Assembly (NCBI GenBank): GCA_019637115.1
Contig: JAHBWH010000033.1
Span: 1 to 56,236 of the forward strand
Direction of reading: 5' to 3'
Length of the DNA stretch: 56,236 bases
Source: Myxococcales bacterium
Lineage (GTDB): Bacteria; Myxococcota_A; Polyangia; Polyangiales; Houyiibacteriaceae
A program made the position numbers and the translations under genes. Positions 1-8,525 of this stretch are shown here, piece after piece. The notes under the pieces were generated by a model, which did not search any database, was not told the DNA's origin, and saw only the letters and a program-made list of their open reading frames with translations. Each line of letters opens with the position of its first letter. Within the stretch, counting starts at the first letter, position 1.

Positions 1-714
1 CGCGGGGACGCTCGCGAGCACCACCGGATCGCTCGTGGCGCCGATTCGTCGGCGATGTACACGCGAGTCCGCGCCGTTGCGCACGTAGAGGAAGGCGCTC
101 TCGCTCTCCCACGCGGGCGCGACGGCGGCGACGTCCGCCACGGGCCCGTCGACGACCGCGCCCGACTCGCTCGCGAGCACGACGAGCTCGGCGCCGCGCG
201 TGGCGCGCCGGACGACGGCGATCCGCGCGCCGTCGGGGGAGGGCGCGTAGGCCAAGGTGTCGGGCGCGAGCTCGACGAGAGCGTCCGCGGCGACACCTCC
301 TTCGTCGCGGTGGAGCGCGCGGAGACGCCGCCCCGCGGCGCTCACCTCCTCGACGAAGACGCCGGCGCGCGTCGGGGCGAGGTCGCGCGCGGCGTGCTCC
401 TCGTCGCGCGCGCGGAGGCGCTCCACGAGCTCGGCGTCGCGTGGGAGCTGCGTCTCGGCGCGCTCGCGCTCATGGTCGAGCCACGCGTCGACGAGGCGGC
501 CGCCGCGCTCGACGAGGCGATAGGGATCGTGCAGCGAGAGCCCGGCGCGGTCTTCCGTCACGCCCTTGCGCTGGATCTCGCCGAGGAGCACGGCGCGTAG
601 ATCCGCGCGCTCGGGCGGTCGCGGCGGGGGCGGGGGCGGCAGCGGCGGAGGTGGCACGGTGGCGCACGCGACGAGCGCCAGCAGCCACGGACGGATCCCG
701 AGCGTCTTCCGCAT
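1..714 (-). CDS. Prolyl-oligopeptidase-like lipoprotein, N-terminal part (runs off left edge)
   Basis: Open frame of 238 codons from ATG at 714 to the window edge with no stop. Residues 1-19 form a short hydrophobic signal ending in the lipobox LVAC, so lipid anchoring is expected; a proline-rich linker follows. The next stretch contains DPYRLVE and a nearby AWLDHERER segment, matching the N-terminal signature of the peptidase S9 (prolyl oligopeptidase) family, whose beta-propeller comes before a C-terminal alpha/beta hydrolase. The catalytic Ser/Asp/His domain lies outside the window, so activity cannot be judged. It is divergent from the small lipoprotein at 909. Confidence 0.7.
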   Translation of the reverse strand, partial: MRKTLGIRPWLLALVACATVPPPPLPPPPPPRPPERADLRAVLLGEIQRKGVTEDRAGLSLHDPYRLVERGGRLVDAWLDHERERAETQLPRDAELVERLRARDEEHAARDLAPTRAGVFVEEVSAAGRRLRALHRDEGGVAADALVELAPDTLAYAPSPDGARIAVVRRATRGAELVVLASESGAVVDGPVADVAAVAPAWESESAFLYVRNGADSRVHRRRIGATSDPVVLASVPA

Positions 715-908
715 CCATCATGAGGTGCCACCAATCTCGGCCCCATTCCAGCGCTTCGCGTTCGCTTGGACCTCGACCTTCTCCTCCGGGCTTTCGAAAA
801 GCCCTCTCGGCTGCCGGAGCAAGCCCGCCGAGGGATGCTCCGCTTGAACCTCCCTCCGTCGGTAGTATACGACCGCCCGCTTCGGCTCCTGCCGGGCAAG
901 GAGGGTTC

Positions 909-1142
909 ATGGAAATTCGTAAGGATGCATTCTTCGCGGCGCTCGTCGCGCTCGGCCTCACCGCCCCCGCCTGCGGCGGCAGCTCCGAGACCCCGGCCGA
1001 CGACACCGTCGACACCACCTCGGGCGACGAGTCCTGGTCGGAGAGCCCCACCGCGGTCGACGAGGCCGACTACGACACCGGCGCGGCCCCCGTGGACGAG
1101 GCCGGCTACGAGGCCGAGGAGTACGCGCCCGTCACCGAGTGA
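909..1142 (+). CDS. Small acidic lipoprotein, unknown function
   Basis: A 77-residue protein. ATG 909 is chosen because AAGGAGG at 898-904 lies 4 nt upstream. The N-terminus has two basic residues, a hydrophobic core and a Cys after LTAPA, giving a plausible lipoprotein signal. The mature part is very acidic and Ser/Thr/Asp-rich with repeated VDEA(D/G)Y units and no recognisable domain. Similar short acidic lipoproteins are common in myxobacteria; the function is unknown. Confidence 0.65.
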   Translation: MEIRKDAFFAALVALGLTAPACGGSSETPADDTVDTTSGDESWSESPTAVDEADYDTGAAPVDEAGYEAEEYAPVTE

Positions 1143-1446
1143 CGCCGCGACGCGCCGCCGGGCGCGAGCGTGAACGACGCCGCCTCGTCGAGCCTTCGAC
1201 GGTGCGGCGTCGACGCGTTCGGCGCCGGCTCGATCGAGACTGATGGGGCGCGACGACTACGCGTTCGGCGCCCAGCAAGACTCCATCCACTCGGCGGAGC
1301 CGAGCGGAGGCCACCGAACCACGCACGGCCGAAGAACGGGGCTCTCGAGCGCTCTCCTTCTGGCGTCTCTCAGTGAGGTTGCCTCCCAACCACGCAGTCG
1401 GTCGAAGAACGGGGCCCTTCGACGGCCTGCTATGCTCCCCGCGCCG

Positions 1447-3315
1447 ATGACGTTCTCGTGGCGATACTCCATCGTGTGGGCCCTGCTCGCCCTCGCCCTG
1501 CTCGGACCGGACGCGCCCGCCTCCGCTCAGCGCGCCGAGCGCGCGATCGAACGCTGGCGCGATGGCGCGCCCGTCGGCGCCGGGCAGCCGGGCGACTGGG
1601 CCATCGACCTCGGCGAGGCGTGGGTGCCGCGGATCTTCGACGGCGGCGCGGGCCCGGACGGCTCCATGCGGCCGCATCATTTCCGCGAGACCTACGTGGC
1701 CCTCGCGCGCCACGAGTGGCCCGAGGGCCCGCTCGGCGAGCGCGCCGCGCAGGACGTCGACCTCGACAACTTCGGCATCCCGCCCGCGCTCTCGGTCCTG
1801 CGCCGACGGCTCCGCGCGCTCGCGGACGCGCCCTGCGCCGATGAGCACGACGCGGAGGCGCTCGAGCGCTTCGCGGGCGTCGTGGTCGACGAGGACGAGC
1901 CCTACGCCCCTCGCATGGCGCGCGACGACGCGCTCGAAGGGCGCGTGGTCGAGGCCCTCGCGCGCGACGACCGCTTCGGCCTCGAGGGGCTCGAGACCGC
2001 GCGGCGCAGCCTGACCGACGAGCGCGCGCTCGCGCGCGCCCTGCCAGAGCTCTACTGGCGCCGCGGCCTCGACGCGACGCGACGCCGCTTGCACTGCGAA
2101 GGCCACTACGGCGACGAGCCACCCCCGACGGGCCGCAACCTCGACGCGCGCACGCGACGTGCGCTCGAGTCCTTCGAGCGGCGCCACCGCATCTACAGCC
2201 GCGGCAACCTCTCGGGCGAGACCCTGCGCACGCTCCGCGTGCCCCCCAAGGAGCTCGCGCGCCGCGACCTCGTGCGTGTGCTCGCCGAGCGACTCCGGCT
2301 CGGCCTCGGCGTCATCGAGGACGGCAGCGCGCCCGGCTCGCGCGACCTCGAGGCCGAGCTGCGCGCCCACGTCGAGCGCGCCTTCGGGTTGACCAGCTTC
2401 GACCGCGCGCTCGCCTTCCTCGAGCGCCTGCCGCTCGACCGCGTCGAGCACCACCTGCTGGCGATCGAGCCCGCGGCCTTGCCGCCCTGGTACGGCGCGG
2501 GGGGAGAGCTCGCGCTCGACGTCGAGATCGATCGCGGAGACCAGTGGTACGAGCCGCCCTTCGACGAGCGCGGCGAGCCGCGGAACCTGCCGGTCGAGAA
2601 CCGCCCGACCATCACGCTCTTCGTCACGTGGGAGGGCGAGCGCGTGCCCCTCGTGCAGTGGCCGACGACGGTCGGGAGCTGGAGCCAGGAGCAGCGCGGG
2701 CGGCAGATCTCGTGGCAGTACAAGGAGTCGCCCGCGGGCGAGTTCGCGTGGCCCGTGGTCGTCGGTGCACCGGTCTGGCTGCCACCCGCGACGATGCCGG
2801 CGCGCGACCTGGTCACGCAGCGCCGCGTCGACGAGACGGGGCACCTCGTCACCGAGACGCGGAGCACGCTGCTCGGCCCGGGATACGCGAGCGCGTTCGG
2901 CCTGGTCGCGGCGATCCACCGCCCCGTCCTGCGGCAGAACGGCGACCGCGTCGTGCTCGGCTCCGACCAGGGCATCCGCACCCACGGCTCGGTCGACTAC
3001 ACGAGCGTCTGGCGCCGCGCGTCGCGCGGCTGTCACCGACTGCACAACCACCGCGCGGTCGCGCTCTTCAACTTCGTCGTCACACACCGCGCCCACCGAC
3101 GCCTCGGCCACCCGCGCATCGACTACCGGCGCTCCGTCGAGGTCGACGGGGAGACCTTCCGCTTCGACCTCCAGCACGGCGGCTACGTCTTCCAGCTCGA
3201 GCGCCCCGTCCTCGTCCGTGTCTTGCCGGGCCGCATCCTCGGCAACGTCCCGCGGGCGCCCGCCCGCGGCATTCCGATCGTGGTGGACGACCCGCAGGCC
3301 GGGCCGCCGAGCTGA
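1447..3315 (+). CDS. L,D-transpeptidase (YkuD domain) with peptidoglycan-binding module
   Basis: A 622-residue exported enzyme expected to cross-link peptidoglycan or attach proteins to it in the periplasm. The start at 1447 puts a classic signal peptide (MTFSWRYS, then a hydrophobic run to ASAQ) at the N-terminus; the frame is open further upstream but without coding character. Residues about 227-264 look like a PG_binding_1 repeat. The C-terminal YkuD domain starts near residue 385 and carries the catalytic pattern His513-Gly, then SRGCHR with the nucleophile Cys529. The overall size and layout resemble the large YcbB-type L,D-transpeptidases rather than the short ErfK type. No operon partner is visible. 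Confidence 0.85.
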   Translation: MTFSWRYSIVWALLALALLGPDAPASAQRAERAIERWRDGAPVGAGQPGDWAIDLGEAWVPRIFDGGAGPDGSMRPHHFRETYVALARHEWPEGPLGERAAQDVDLDNFGIPPALSVLRRRLRALADAPCADEHDAEALERFAGVVVDEDEPYAPRMARDDALEGRVVEALARDDRFGLEGLETARRSLTDERALARALPELYWRRGLDATRRRLHCEGHYGDEPPPTGRNLDARTRRALESFERRHRIYSRGNLSGETLRTLRVPPKELARRDLVRVLAERLRLGLGVIEDGSAPGSRDLEAELRAHVERAFGLTSFDRALAFLERLPLDRVEHHLLAIEPAALPPWYGAGGELALDVEIDRGDQWYEPPFDERGEPRNLPVENRPTITLFVTWEGERVPLVQWPTTVGSWSQEQRGRQISWQYKESPAGEFAWPVVVGAPVWLPPATMPARDLVTQRRVDETGHLVTETRSTLLGPGYASAFGLVAAIHRPVLRQNGDRVVLGSDQGIRTHGSVDYTSVWRRASRGCHRLHNHRAVALFNFVVTHRAHRRLGHPRIDYRRSVEVDGETFRFDLQHGGYVFQLERPVLVRVLPGRILGNVPRAPARGIPIVVDDPQAGPPS

Positions 3316-3577
3316 GCGGCGGCCACCCCGCGACGCGGAGTCGCGCGAGCGGAGCCGAGTCGAGGGCGGGAGAGTCGCGCGAGCGGAGCCGTAGCGAGCG
3401 CGCGGCGGGAGAACCGCACGAACGGAGCGGAGTCGAGGGTGGAGGGGCGGGAGAGTCGCGCGCGAGCGGCGCCGCGGCCGCGGCGGGCGGGACGGAGGAG
3501 CGGCGCCGCGGCGGCGACGGGCGTGACGGAGGAGCGCCGCCCTTGCGCGCCGCGTGCGCTGCCCTCAACCTCAACGG
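3316..3577. repeat. Intergenic spacer of degenerate short repeats
   Basis: The gap between the L,D-transpeptidase and the nuclease consists largely of imperfect repeats of a GAGTCGCGCGAGCGGAGC-like word and related GGCGGGAGAG words. No gene is seen. Compositionally similar repeats (gcgaagcggcgccgagcg words) occur at 49530-49660. Confidence 0.5.
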
Positions 3578-4117
3578 ATGCGTTTGGTGTCGATCGCCCT
3601 CGCCCTCGGCGCCGCCTGCGGCCTCGGGGCGTGCAGCGAGTCGTACGTCGTGTCCGACGAGGGCGCGCCCGACGCGCCGACGACGGACGAACGTTTGCAC
3701 GCCGATCCGCTCCCCGAGGGGATCGACGCGCCCGTGCTCGACGTGATCGACGGCGACACGATCCGCGTCGAGGTTGACGGCGTGCGCGAGCGCGTGCGTT
3801 ATATCGGCGTCGACACGCCCGAGCTCGGGCGGCGGGGCGAGCCGAGCCAGCCCTTCGGGGAGGCGGCGCGCGATCGGAACCGCGCGCTCGTCGACGGACA
3901 GCGCGTACGCCTTGCCTTCGACGTGGGACAGCGAGACCACTACGGGCGCCTGCTCGCGTACGTGTACGCGGAGGACGGCTCGTTCGTGAACGCGCGCCTC
4001 GTCGCGGAGGGCTACGCCCGCGTGATGACCGTCTCGCCGAACGTCCAGCACGCTCGCCTCTTCCTCGAGCTGGAGCGCGACGCCCGCGCGCAGAGCCTGG
4101 GGCTTTGGGGGCGCTGA
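3578..4117 (+). CDS. Thermonuclease-like (SNase fold) lipoprotein
   Basis: A 179-residue protein. The signal ends in LGAC, predicting a lipoprotein. The mature domain is a staphylococcal-nuclease (TNase) fold: DGDT near residue 51, VRYIGVDTPEL containing the Arg and Glu expected in the active site, and DHYGRLLAYVY with the second Arg. It probably hydrolyses extracellular or periplasmic nucleic acid using calcium. The start at 3578 was chosen because upstream in-frame sequence does not look coding. The gene is convergent with the RND transporter, and its last seven bases (gcgctga) open the 58-bp direct repeat shared with 5004. Confidence 0.85.
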   Translation: MRLVSIALALGAACGLGACSESYVVSDEGAPDAPTTDERLHADPLPEGIDAPVLDVIDGDTIRVEVDGVRERVRYIGVDTPELGRRGEPSQPFGEAARDRNRALVDGQRVRLAFDVGQRDHYGRLLAYVYAEDGSFVNARLVAEGYARVMTVSPNVQHARLFLELERDARAQSLGLWGR

Positions 4118-4168
4118 GCCTCCTCAACGGACGACGCGCGCGAGCATCGTCGGCATCACGACGAGCTC
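4111..4168. repeat. Direct repeat, left copy, flanking the gdx cassette
   Basis: 58 bp nearly identical (one base insertion) to 5004-5060. It contains the last codons of the nuclease gene and a copy of the last 14 codons plus stop (VVMPTMLARVVR) of the RND gene on the minus strand. The real RND 3' end is at 5016, so this copy is a displaced duplicate. The segment between the two copies is 835 bp. Confidence 0.9.
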
Positions 4169-4320
4169 AATAGGACACGCCGAATGCTCGCTCGTCGATG
4201 CGACACGGATCCGGCGGGCCCCCGTACGAGACGATGTCGCGGTGGACGAGGTACGTGACGGTGACCGGGAAGCGCGCCTCCGCACGCGCCGCGAGGGCCC
4301 ATGGCGATACGCAGTCTGCT
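4167..4320 (-). pseudogene. Possible 3' remnant of an unidentified gene inside the gdx insert
   Basis: The minus-strand frame ending at 4167 reads plausibly as a protein C-terminus (RFPVTVTYLVHRDIVSYGG then PDPCRIDERAF) but has no convincing start, and the riboswitch and gdx lie upstream on the other strand. It may be a tail carried in with the insert. It could also be chance. Confidence 0.3.
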
Positions 4321-4374
4321 TTGGGGTTGCCCGCTCCCCGTCGCATCTCCAAGCTCTCCGAGCTCGCTTCGAGC

Positions 4375-4413
4375 CCTGACGAGGACGACCCGTACCAGGA
4401 AGGCACGACGGGC
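4375..4413 (+). promoter_or_regulatory. Guanidine-III (ykkC-III) riboswitch
   Basis: The leader of gdx matches the compact guanidine-III aptamer. P1 is CCTG 4375-4378 paired with CAGG 4396-4399. ACGAGG at 4379-4384 matches the conserved GACGAGG core. CCCGT at 4389-4393, followed by the conserved A, pairs with ACGGG 4408-4412 to form the pseudoknot helix. AGGcACGACGGG resembles the consensus 3' half. The element ends 4 nt before the Shine-Dalgarno GGAGG (4417-4421), so guanidinium binding most likely controls ribosome access. The class is known to control emrE/sugE-type exporters, which fits the gene directly downstream. Confidence 0.85.
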
Positions 4414-4426
4414 CGTGGAGGTCTCC

Positions 4427-4744
4427 ATGGCGTGGTTCATTCTGTTGCTCGCGGGCTTGCTCGAGATCGTGTGGAGCCTGGGGCTCAAGTACACGGGCGG
4501 CTTCACACGGCTCGGGCCGAGCGTCGTCACTGGCACCGCAATCGTCGCGAGCATGGTCCTGCTCGCGCACGCCGCGCGCACGTTGCCCATCAGCACCGCT
4601 TACCCGGTTTGGGTCGGCATCGGTGTGGTGGGCGCTGCGATCGGTGGGGTCGTGCTCTTCGGCGAGACGATGCCCCCGATGCGCATCGTGTTCCTCGTGA
4701 TGCTGGTCGTCTCGATCGTGGGCTTGAGGCTCACGACCGCGTGA
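4427..4744 (+). CDS. gdx: Guanidinium exporter Gdx (SugE), SMR family
   Basis: 105 residues with four membrane helices, the normal SMR length. The N-terminus (MAWFILLLAGLLEIVW) aligns with E. coli SugE/Gdx, including the essential Glu13; LKYTGGF, LPISTAYPVWVGIG and GAAIGG also follow the Gdx pattern. It works as a dual-topology dimer exchanging guanidinium for protons. ATG 4427 follows GGAGG at 4417 and the guanidine-III riboswitch, which supports both the start and the substrate. The gene sits alone in an 835-bp segment bounded by 57/58-bp direct repeats, pointing to acquisition as a unit. Confidence 0.95.
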   Translation: MAWFILLLAGLLEIVWSLGLKYTGGFTRLGPSVVTGTAIVASMVLLAHAARTLPISTAYPVWVGIGVVGAAIGGVVLFGETMPPMRIVFLVMLVVSIVGLRLTTA

Positions 4745-4854
4745 GCGCTCCATCCTCCGCCCGTCGCCGAGACATGCCCGCTAGAGATCCGCGCGGAGGT
4801 AGGACGTGCTGGCATGCTTGGACGACGGCTATCGGGAGGGGGAGGTTGGCGGGC

Positions 4855-5003
4855 CGTATCGAGTCCCCTTGGAGCGCGCACGTGTGGAAGGACCCTCCCA
4901 CGACCTGCACGACGTCCTCGCCTTCAATCGGCACCTCGCGCGGTCGAGTCAGGCGGGTCCCGTCGCCGACTCGTCCGAAGTCGTTGGCGCCGAAGCACCG
5001 GCG
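4855..5003 (-). pseudogene. RCC1-repeat fragment
   Basis: The minus strand from 5003 downward encodes RRCFGANDFGRVGDGT and, 20 residues later, VVQVVGGSFHTCAL. This is one RCC1 (beta-propeller) unit, closely resembling units in the lipoprotein at 43558. It begins abruptly at the right repeat (5004), loses sense after about 50 codons and has no start of its own, so it is a gene scrap brought along with the gdx insert. Confidence 0.7.
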
Positions 5004-5060
5004 GCGCTGAGCCTCTCAACGGACGACGCGCGCGAGCATCGTCGGCATCACGACGAGCTC
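5004..5060. repeat. Direct repeat, right copy, flanking the gdx cassette
   Basis: 57 bp matching 4111-4168. It contains a stray copy of the last codons of the nuclease gene (gcgctga) followed by the genuine 3' end of the RND gene. Because both copies cross the nuclease/RND border, each neighbour kept one intact end. Confidence 0.9.
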
Positions 5061-7250
5061 GGCCAAGACGCCGCTCGAGAGCGCGACGACGCTGAGCTCG
5101 CCGAAGGTCGCCATCGGCCCGAAGGGGCTCGCGAGGAGCGCGCCGAAGCCGGCGAGCAGCGTGAGCCCGCCGAGCACCACGCCGCGGCCGGCGCCCCGCG
5201 TCGCCTCCTCGGCGGCTGCACCTGGGTCGTGAGCCGCGCGGGCCTCGCGGTAGCGCGCGAGGAAGTGGAGGCTGCCGTCGACGACGAGCCCGAGCGTGAT
5301 CGCGAAGACCATCGCGGTCCCCGCGTCGAGCGGGATCCCGCGCGCGCCCATCCAGCCCGCGACCATCACGAGCGGGAGGAGGTTCGGCGGGAGGCTCGCG
5401 AGCGCGGCGCGGAGGCTCCGCGTCGTCAGGGCGATGACCAGCATCACGAGCGCGAGCGCGAGCGCGAAGCCGCGCGCGAGATCGCGCCCGATGGCGTCGA
5501 GCGCGCGGGCGCTCTGGCGTGACGTGCCCCCCACGCGCACGCCGTGGCGCGCCTCGAGCGCGGCGGCGAGCGCCTCGACCTCGTGCGCCGGGAGGTCACG
5601 CAAGCCGAGCTCGATCCGCGCGCCCCGCTCCACCAGCGCCCGATACGTCGGGCTCTCTGCCGCGAGGGACGCGAGCGCCGGCGCGACCTCCGGGTCGGCG
5701 AGGAGGGCCGCGGGGCGGGGCGTGAGCGTCGCGGCGATCGTCGTCATCAGCGAGCGCGGTCCGGAGACGGAGACGACGCCGGGCGCCTCGCGCAGCGCGG
5801 ACTCGAGCGCGCCGAGCGCCGCGAAGCCGGTTGGCGTCGCGGGGTCGTGAGGGGCCTCGACGACCAGGCGGAGCAGGCCGCCGTGCTCTCGCTCGAGCCA
5901 GCGGGCGGCCTGCCGCGCGGGGTGGTCGGTCGCGAAGGGATCCAGCAAGCGCGTCTCCACACGGAGCCCGCCCGCGCCGAGCGTACCGAGCGCGGCGCAC
6001 GCGCCCGCCAGCGCGAGCGCGGCGCCGGGGCGGGCGAGCGCGAAGCGCGCGGGGAGCGCGAGGCGGCGCGGGGGAAGCGGCGGCGCGCGACGGTCGAGCG
6101 AGAGGAGCGCGGGGACGAGGAGGAGCGCGACCCCGAAGGCGACGAAGACGCCGGCCGCGGCGACCAAGGCGAGCTCGCGGAGGGCGGGCGAGTCGGCGAG
6201 GGCGAAGGAGCCGAAGCCCATCGCGGTCGTCAGCGAGGTCGCGAAGCAAGGGCCTGCGGTGTGGCGCGCCGCGCGGACGGCGGCCTCGCGCGGCGGGTAG
6301 TGCGCGCGCTCCTCGGCGAATCGGCTCGCGAGGTGCACGCCGTCGCCGACCGCGATCGTCAGCAAGAGCGGCGGAAGCAAGACGGTCAGGAGCGTGAGGG
6401 GCACGCCGAGCCAGCCGAGCGCGCCCATCACGAGCGCGACCGACACACCGCCCGCGGCGAGCGGCGCCATGACGGAGGTCGCGTGTCGGAAGCCGACGAA
6501 GAGCACGAGGAGGTTGCCGAGCGCGGCGAGCGCGAAGACGAACCAGGGGCTCGCGCCGACCTCACGCTCGATCGTCGCTTCGAGCGCGCCGCGCCCCGAG
6601 AGGTCGACCTCGACGCCGGGAGGAGGGGGGAGCGCCACAACGACGCGCTCGATCGCGTCGAAGTCGATGTCGTCGACCACGAGCATCAGGCTGCGACCGC
6701 TCGCGCCCACGAGGCCGCCGCGCAGCGACGGGCCGTCGATCCAGCCGCGGAGGACCTCCCGCTCCTCCGTGGTCGGCGTGTCGCTCGCGACGAGCGGGGC
6801 GAGCTCGAGCTCGCCCACGCGCTCGCCGAGGCCTGCGAGGCCCCCCGGGAAGTGCTCGGGCCAGCCCGTGACGAGGGCGCGGACCGCCTCCCCACGCGGC
6901 TCGTCGGCCGAGAGCTCGGCGTCCAGCGCCGCGAGCCCGCGGGCGCCGCGTCGGGAGGTCGGCAGCGGCGTACGCGTCAGGCCGTCGACCTTCGCGCCCG
7001 CGGCCTCGAGCGCGCGCGCGATCGCGTGGAGGTGGTCGAGCGCCGCGTCGGTCCGGATCCCGTCGCCCGACGCGCGCATCAACACGACCACGCGGGCGTC
7101 CGCCGAGGCGCCCGCGCCCTCCGAGGGCGGGAGGATGCCGCGCGGGTCGAGGCGGCGCTCGAGGCGCGTCGCGCCGAGCCCTCCGACGAGGGTCAGGAGC
7201 GCGATCGCCGCCAGCACGAGCCGCGGCCGCGCGACGAGGGACGCGAGCAC
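5016..7250 (-). CDS. RND superfamily (MMPL-type) inner-membrane transporter
   Basis: A 744-residue protein with a first helix at the N-terminus (LVLAAIALLTLVGGLG), a large extracytoplasmic domain to about residue 235, a block of helices 2-6, a second periplasmic domain and helices 7-12. This two-fold RND/MMPL architecture suggests proton-driven export of lipids or hydrophobic compounds. The TM4-equivalent segment contains GDGVH and the second half contains GLVVDGSLH, resembling MMPL/SSD motifs. The length is typical of MMPL proteins. No membrane-fusion or outer-membrane partner is adjacent. The last 14 codons are duplicated at 4124. Confidence 0.85.
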   Translation of the reverse strand: MLASLVARPRLVLAAIALLTLVGGLGATRLERRLDPRGILPPSEGAGASADARVVVLMRASGDGIRTDAALDHLHAIARALEAAGAKVDGLTRTPLPTSRRGARGLAALDAELSADEPRGEAVRALVTGWPEHFPGGLAGLGERVGELELAPLVASDTPTTEEREVLRGWIDGPSLRGGLVGASGRSLMLVVDDIDFDAIERVVVALPPPPGVEVDLSGRGALEATIEREVGASPWFVFALAALGNLLVLFVGFRHATSVMAPLAAGGVSVALVMGALGWLGVPLTLLTVLLPPLLLTIAVGDGVHLASRFAEERAHYPPREAAVRAARHTAGPCFATSLTTAMGFGSFALADSPALRELALVAAAGVFVAFGVALLLVPALLSLDRRAPPLPPRRLALPARFALARPGAALALAGACAALGTLGAGGLRVETRLLDPFATDHPARQAARWLEREHGGLLRLVVEAPHDPATPTGFAALGALESALREAPGVVSVSGPRSLMTTIAATLTPRPAALLADPEVAPALASLAAESPTYRALVERGARIELGLRDLPAHEVEALAAALEARHGVRVGGTSRQSARALDAIGRDLARGFALALALVMLVIALTTRSLRAALASLPPNLLPLVMVAGWMGARGIPLDAGTAMVFAITLGLVVDGSLHFLARYREARAAHDPGAAAEEATRGAGRGVVLGGLTLLAGFGALLASPFGPMATFGELSVVALSSGVLAELVVMPTMLARVVR

Positions 7251-7314
7251 GCCCGCATCATGTCCCGCCTCGTGGCTCGGTCGAGCACGCCGCGCTCACT
7301 TCCGCGGCGGTCGC

Positions 7315-8352
7315 TCATCGCCGTGGGTGCGCCTCGAAGAAGTCGAGCACAGCGGTGGTGGCATCGATCCCCGCCGGCGACGCGACACCACCCGGCCACA
7401 CGTGCCCGACCGTGGACCGGCAGAACTCCACGGTCGCTTCGCAGCGCCATCGCTGGCACGAGGTGCCGCTCGCGTCGAAGAAGGTCTCGGGCTCGCCCTC
7501 GCAGCCGTTCCGTTCGCGCCAAGCGTCACGCGCCCGCACTCCAGCGAGGTACGGCACCACCGTGTCGAGCGTCCCGTGATGAAGCTGTACGGGCAGCGGC
7601 CGCGCGGGGTCGCAGCGGGTCGTAGCGTCCGCGCCTGCGACCGGCGCGATCGACGCGAACCGGTCGGCGAGCTCGCAACCGAGACGGTTCGTCATGTATC
7701 CGCCGTTCGACATCCCGGTGGCGTGTACGCGATCCACATCGATGCAGAGTTCCGCCTCGGCGCGGTCGAGCACCGCGGAGAGGAATCCGACGTCGTCGAC
7801 GCGCCCGATCGAGGTACCGCAACACGTGCCCGCGTTCCAGCTCGCGCCGGCGCCCTCCGGGTAGACGACCACGAATCCTCGCGTGCGGGCCTGGTCTGTC
7901 ATACGAGTGTAGCTCTCCTGAAGCATCGCGCTGCTACCGAGCCCGTGGATGGAGAGCACGATTGGCCAACGTCGATCGACATCGTAGGCGTCGGGGAGGA
8001 CCACACGCGCGTTGCGCGCGCGCCCGCCATGGTCGAGCGTCCAGACGAGCTCGCGCGATTCGGGTATGGGGGTCCGGCAGCGCTGGTCGACCATCCCCGC
8101 GTCGAGCTCGCCCGTCGGACCTCCGTCGAGATCGTCGATCATCCCCGCATCGTGCTCGCTGGTCACACCTCCGTCGCGGCCTTCTTCCGCGTCGAGCGGA
8201 GCCGGTCCGACGTCGATCGACGCGTCTCGCGTAGCGGACACGCTCGCGTCGTCGTCTCTGGGGTCGTTCGCATCTTCGATCCCCGGCGCGCTCGAACCAC
8301 CACAAGCGAGACACAGTCCGAGGGTGATCACGACTCGAAACGGTCGATTCAT
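7315..8352 (-). CDS. PHB-depolymerase/feruloyl-esterase-like lipoprotein (LpqC type)
   Basis: A 345-residue alpha/beta hydrolase. ATG 8352 gives a lipoprotein signal ending in CLAC. An Asp-rich, low-complexity linker of about 80 residues precedes the catalytic domain. There the oxyanion region (SIHGLGSSA) is followed by GMSNGGY, the Ser nucleophile elbow of the Esterase_PHB/LpqC group; candidate Asp and His are in HGTLDTVVP and STVGHVWPGG. It probably acts on esters at the cell surface. An inverted-repeat element lies upstream. Confidence 0.8.
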   Translation of the reverse strand: MNRPFRVVITLGLCLACGGSSAPGIEDANDPRDDDASVSATRDASIDVGPAPLDAEEGRDGGVTSEHDAGMIDDLDGGPTGELDAGMVDQRCRTPIPESRELVWTLDHGGRARNARVVLPDAYDVDRRWPIVLSIHGLGSSAMLQESYTRMTDQARTRGFVVVYPEGAGASWNAGTCCGTSIGRVDDVGFLSAVLDRAEAELCIDVDRVHATGMSNGGYMTNRLGCELADRFASIAPVAGADATTRCDPARPLPVQLHHGTLDTVVPYLAGVRARDAWRERNGCEGEPETFFDASGTSCQRWRCEATVEFCRSTVGHVWPGGVASPAGIDATTAVLDFFEAHPRR

Positions 8353-8493
8353 TCGACCAGATTCTTCGATTCGCCGCGTCTCAGGCAGGAGCAATCACAC
8401 GCCGAGAATGGCGTTCGCGATGTCGAGCCTGCGCGAGCCTGCACCAACCTTGGACCAACGGGCGTCCGCTGCGTACGAGCGGTCGGCGAGCGA

Positions 8494-8517
8494 TATCCGC
8501 GTTGCAGGCCGCGGATA
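8494..8517. repeat. Hairpin upstream of the esterase gene
   Basis: TATCCGCG at 8494-8501 is the exact reverse complement of CGCGGATA at 8510-8517, with an 8-nt loop. There is no T-run, so it is not a clear intrinsic terminator. Confidence 0.5.
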
Positions 8518-8525
8518 CCCGGAAC

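Noticed and set aside
1132-3177. Long minus-strand frame antisense to the L,D-transpeptidase
   Set aside because: Composition is Arg/Ala/Glu/Val shadow of the real gene; no domain, and the plus strand has a clear YkuD active site.
5544-7625. Long plus-strand frame antisense to the RND transporter
   Set aside because: Mirror of Asp/Glu/Arg-biased codons; the minus strand encodes clear membrane helices.
8353-8525. Protein-coding gene between the esterase and the inverted-repeat element
   Set aside because: Frames on both strands lack ribosome sites, codon bias and recognisable motifs.
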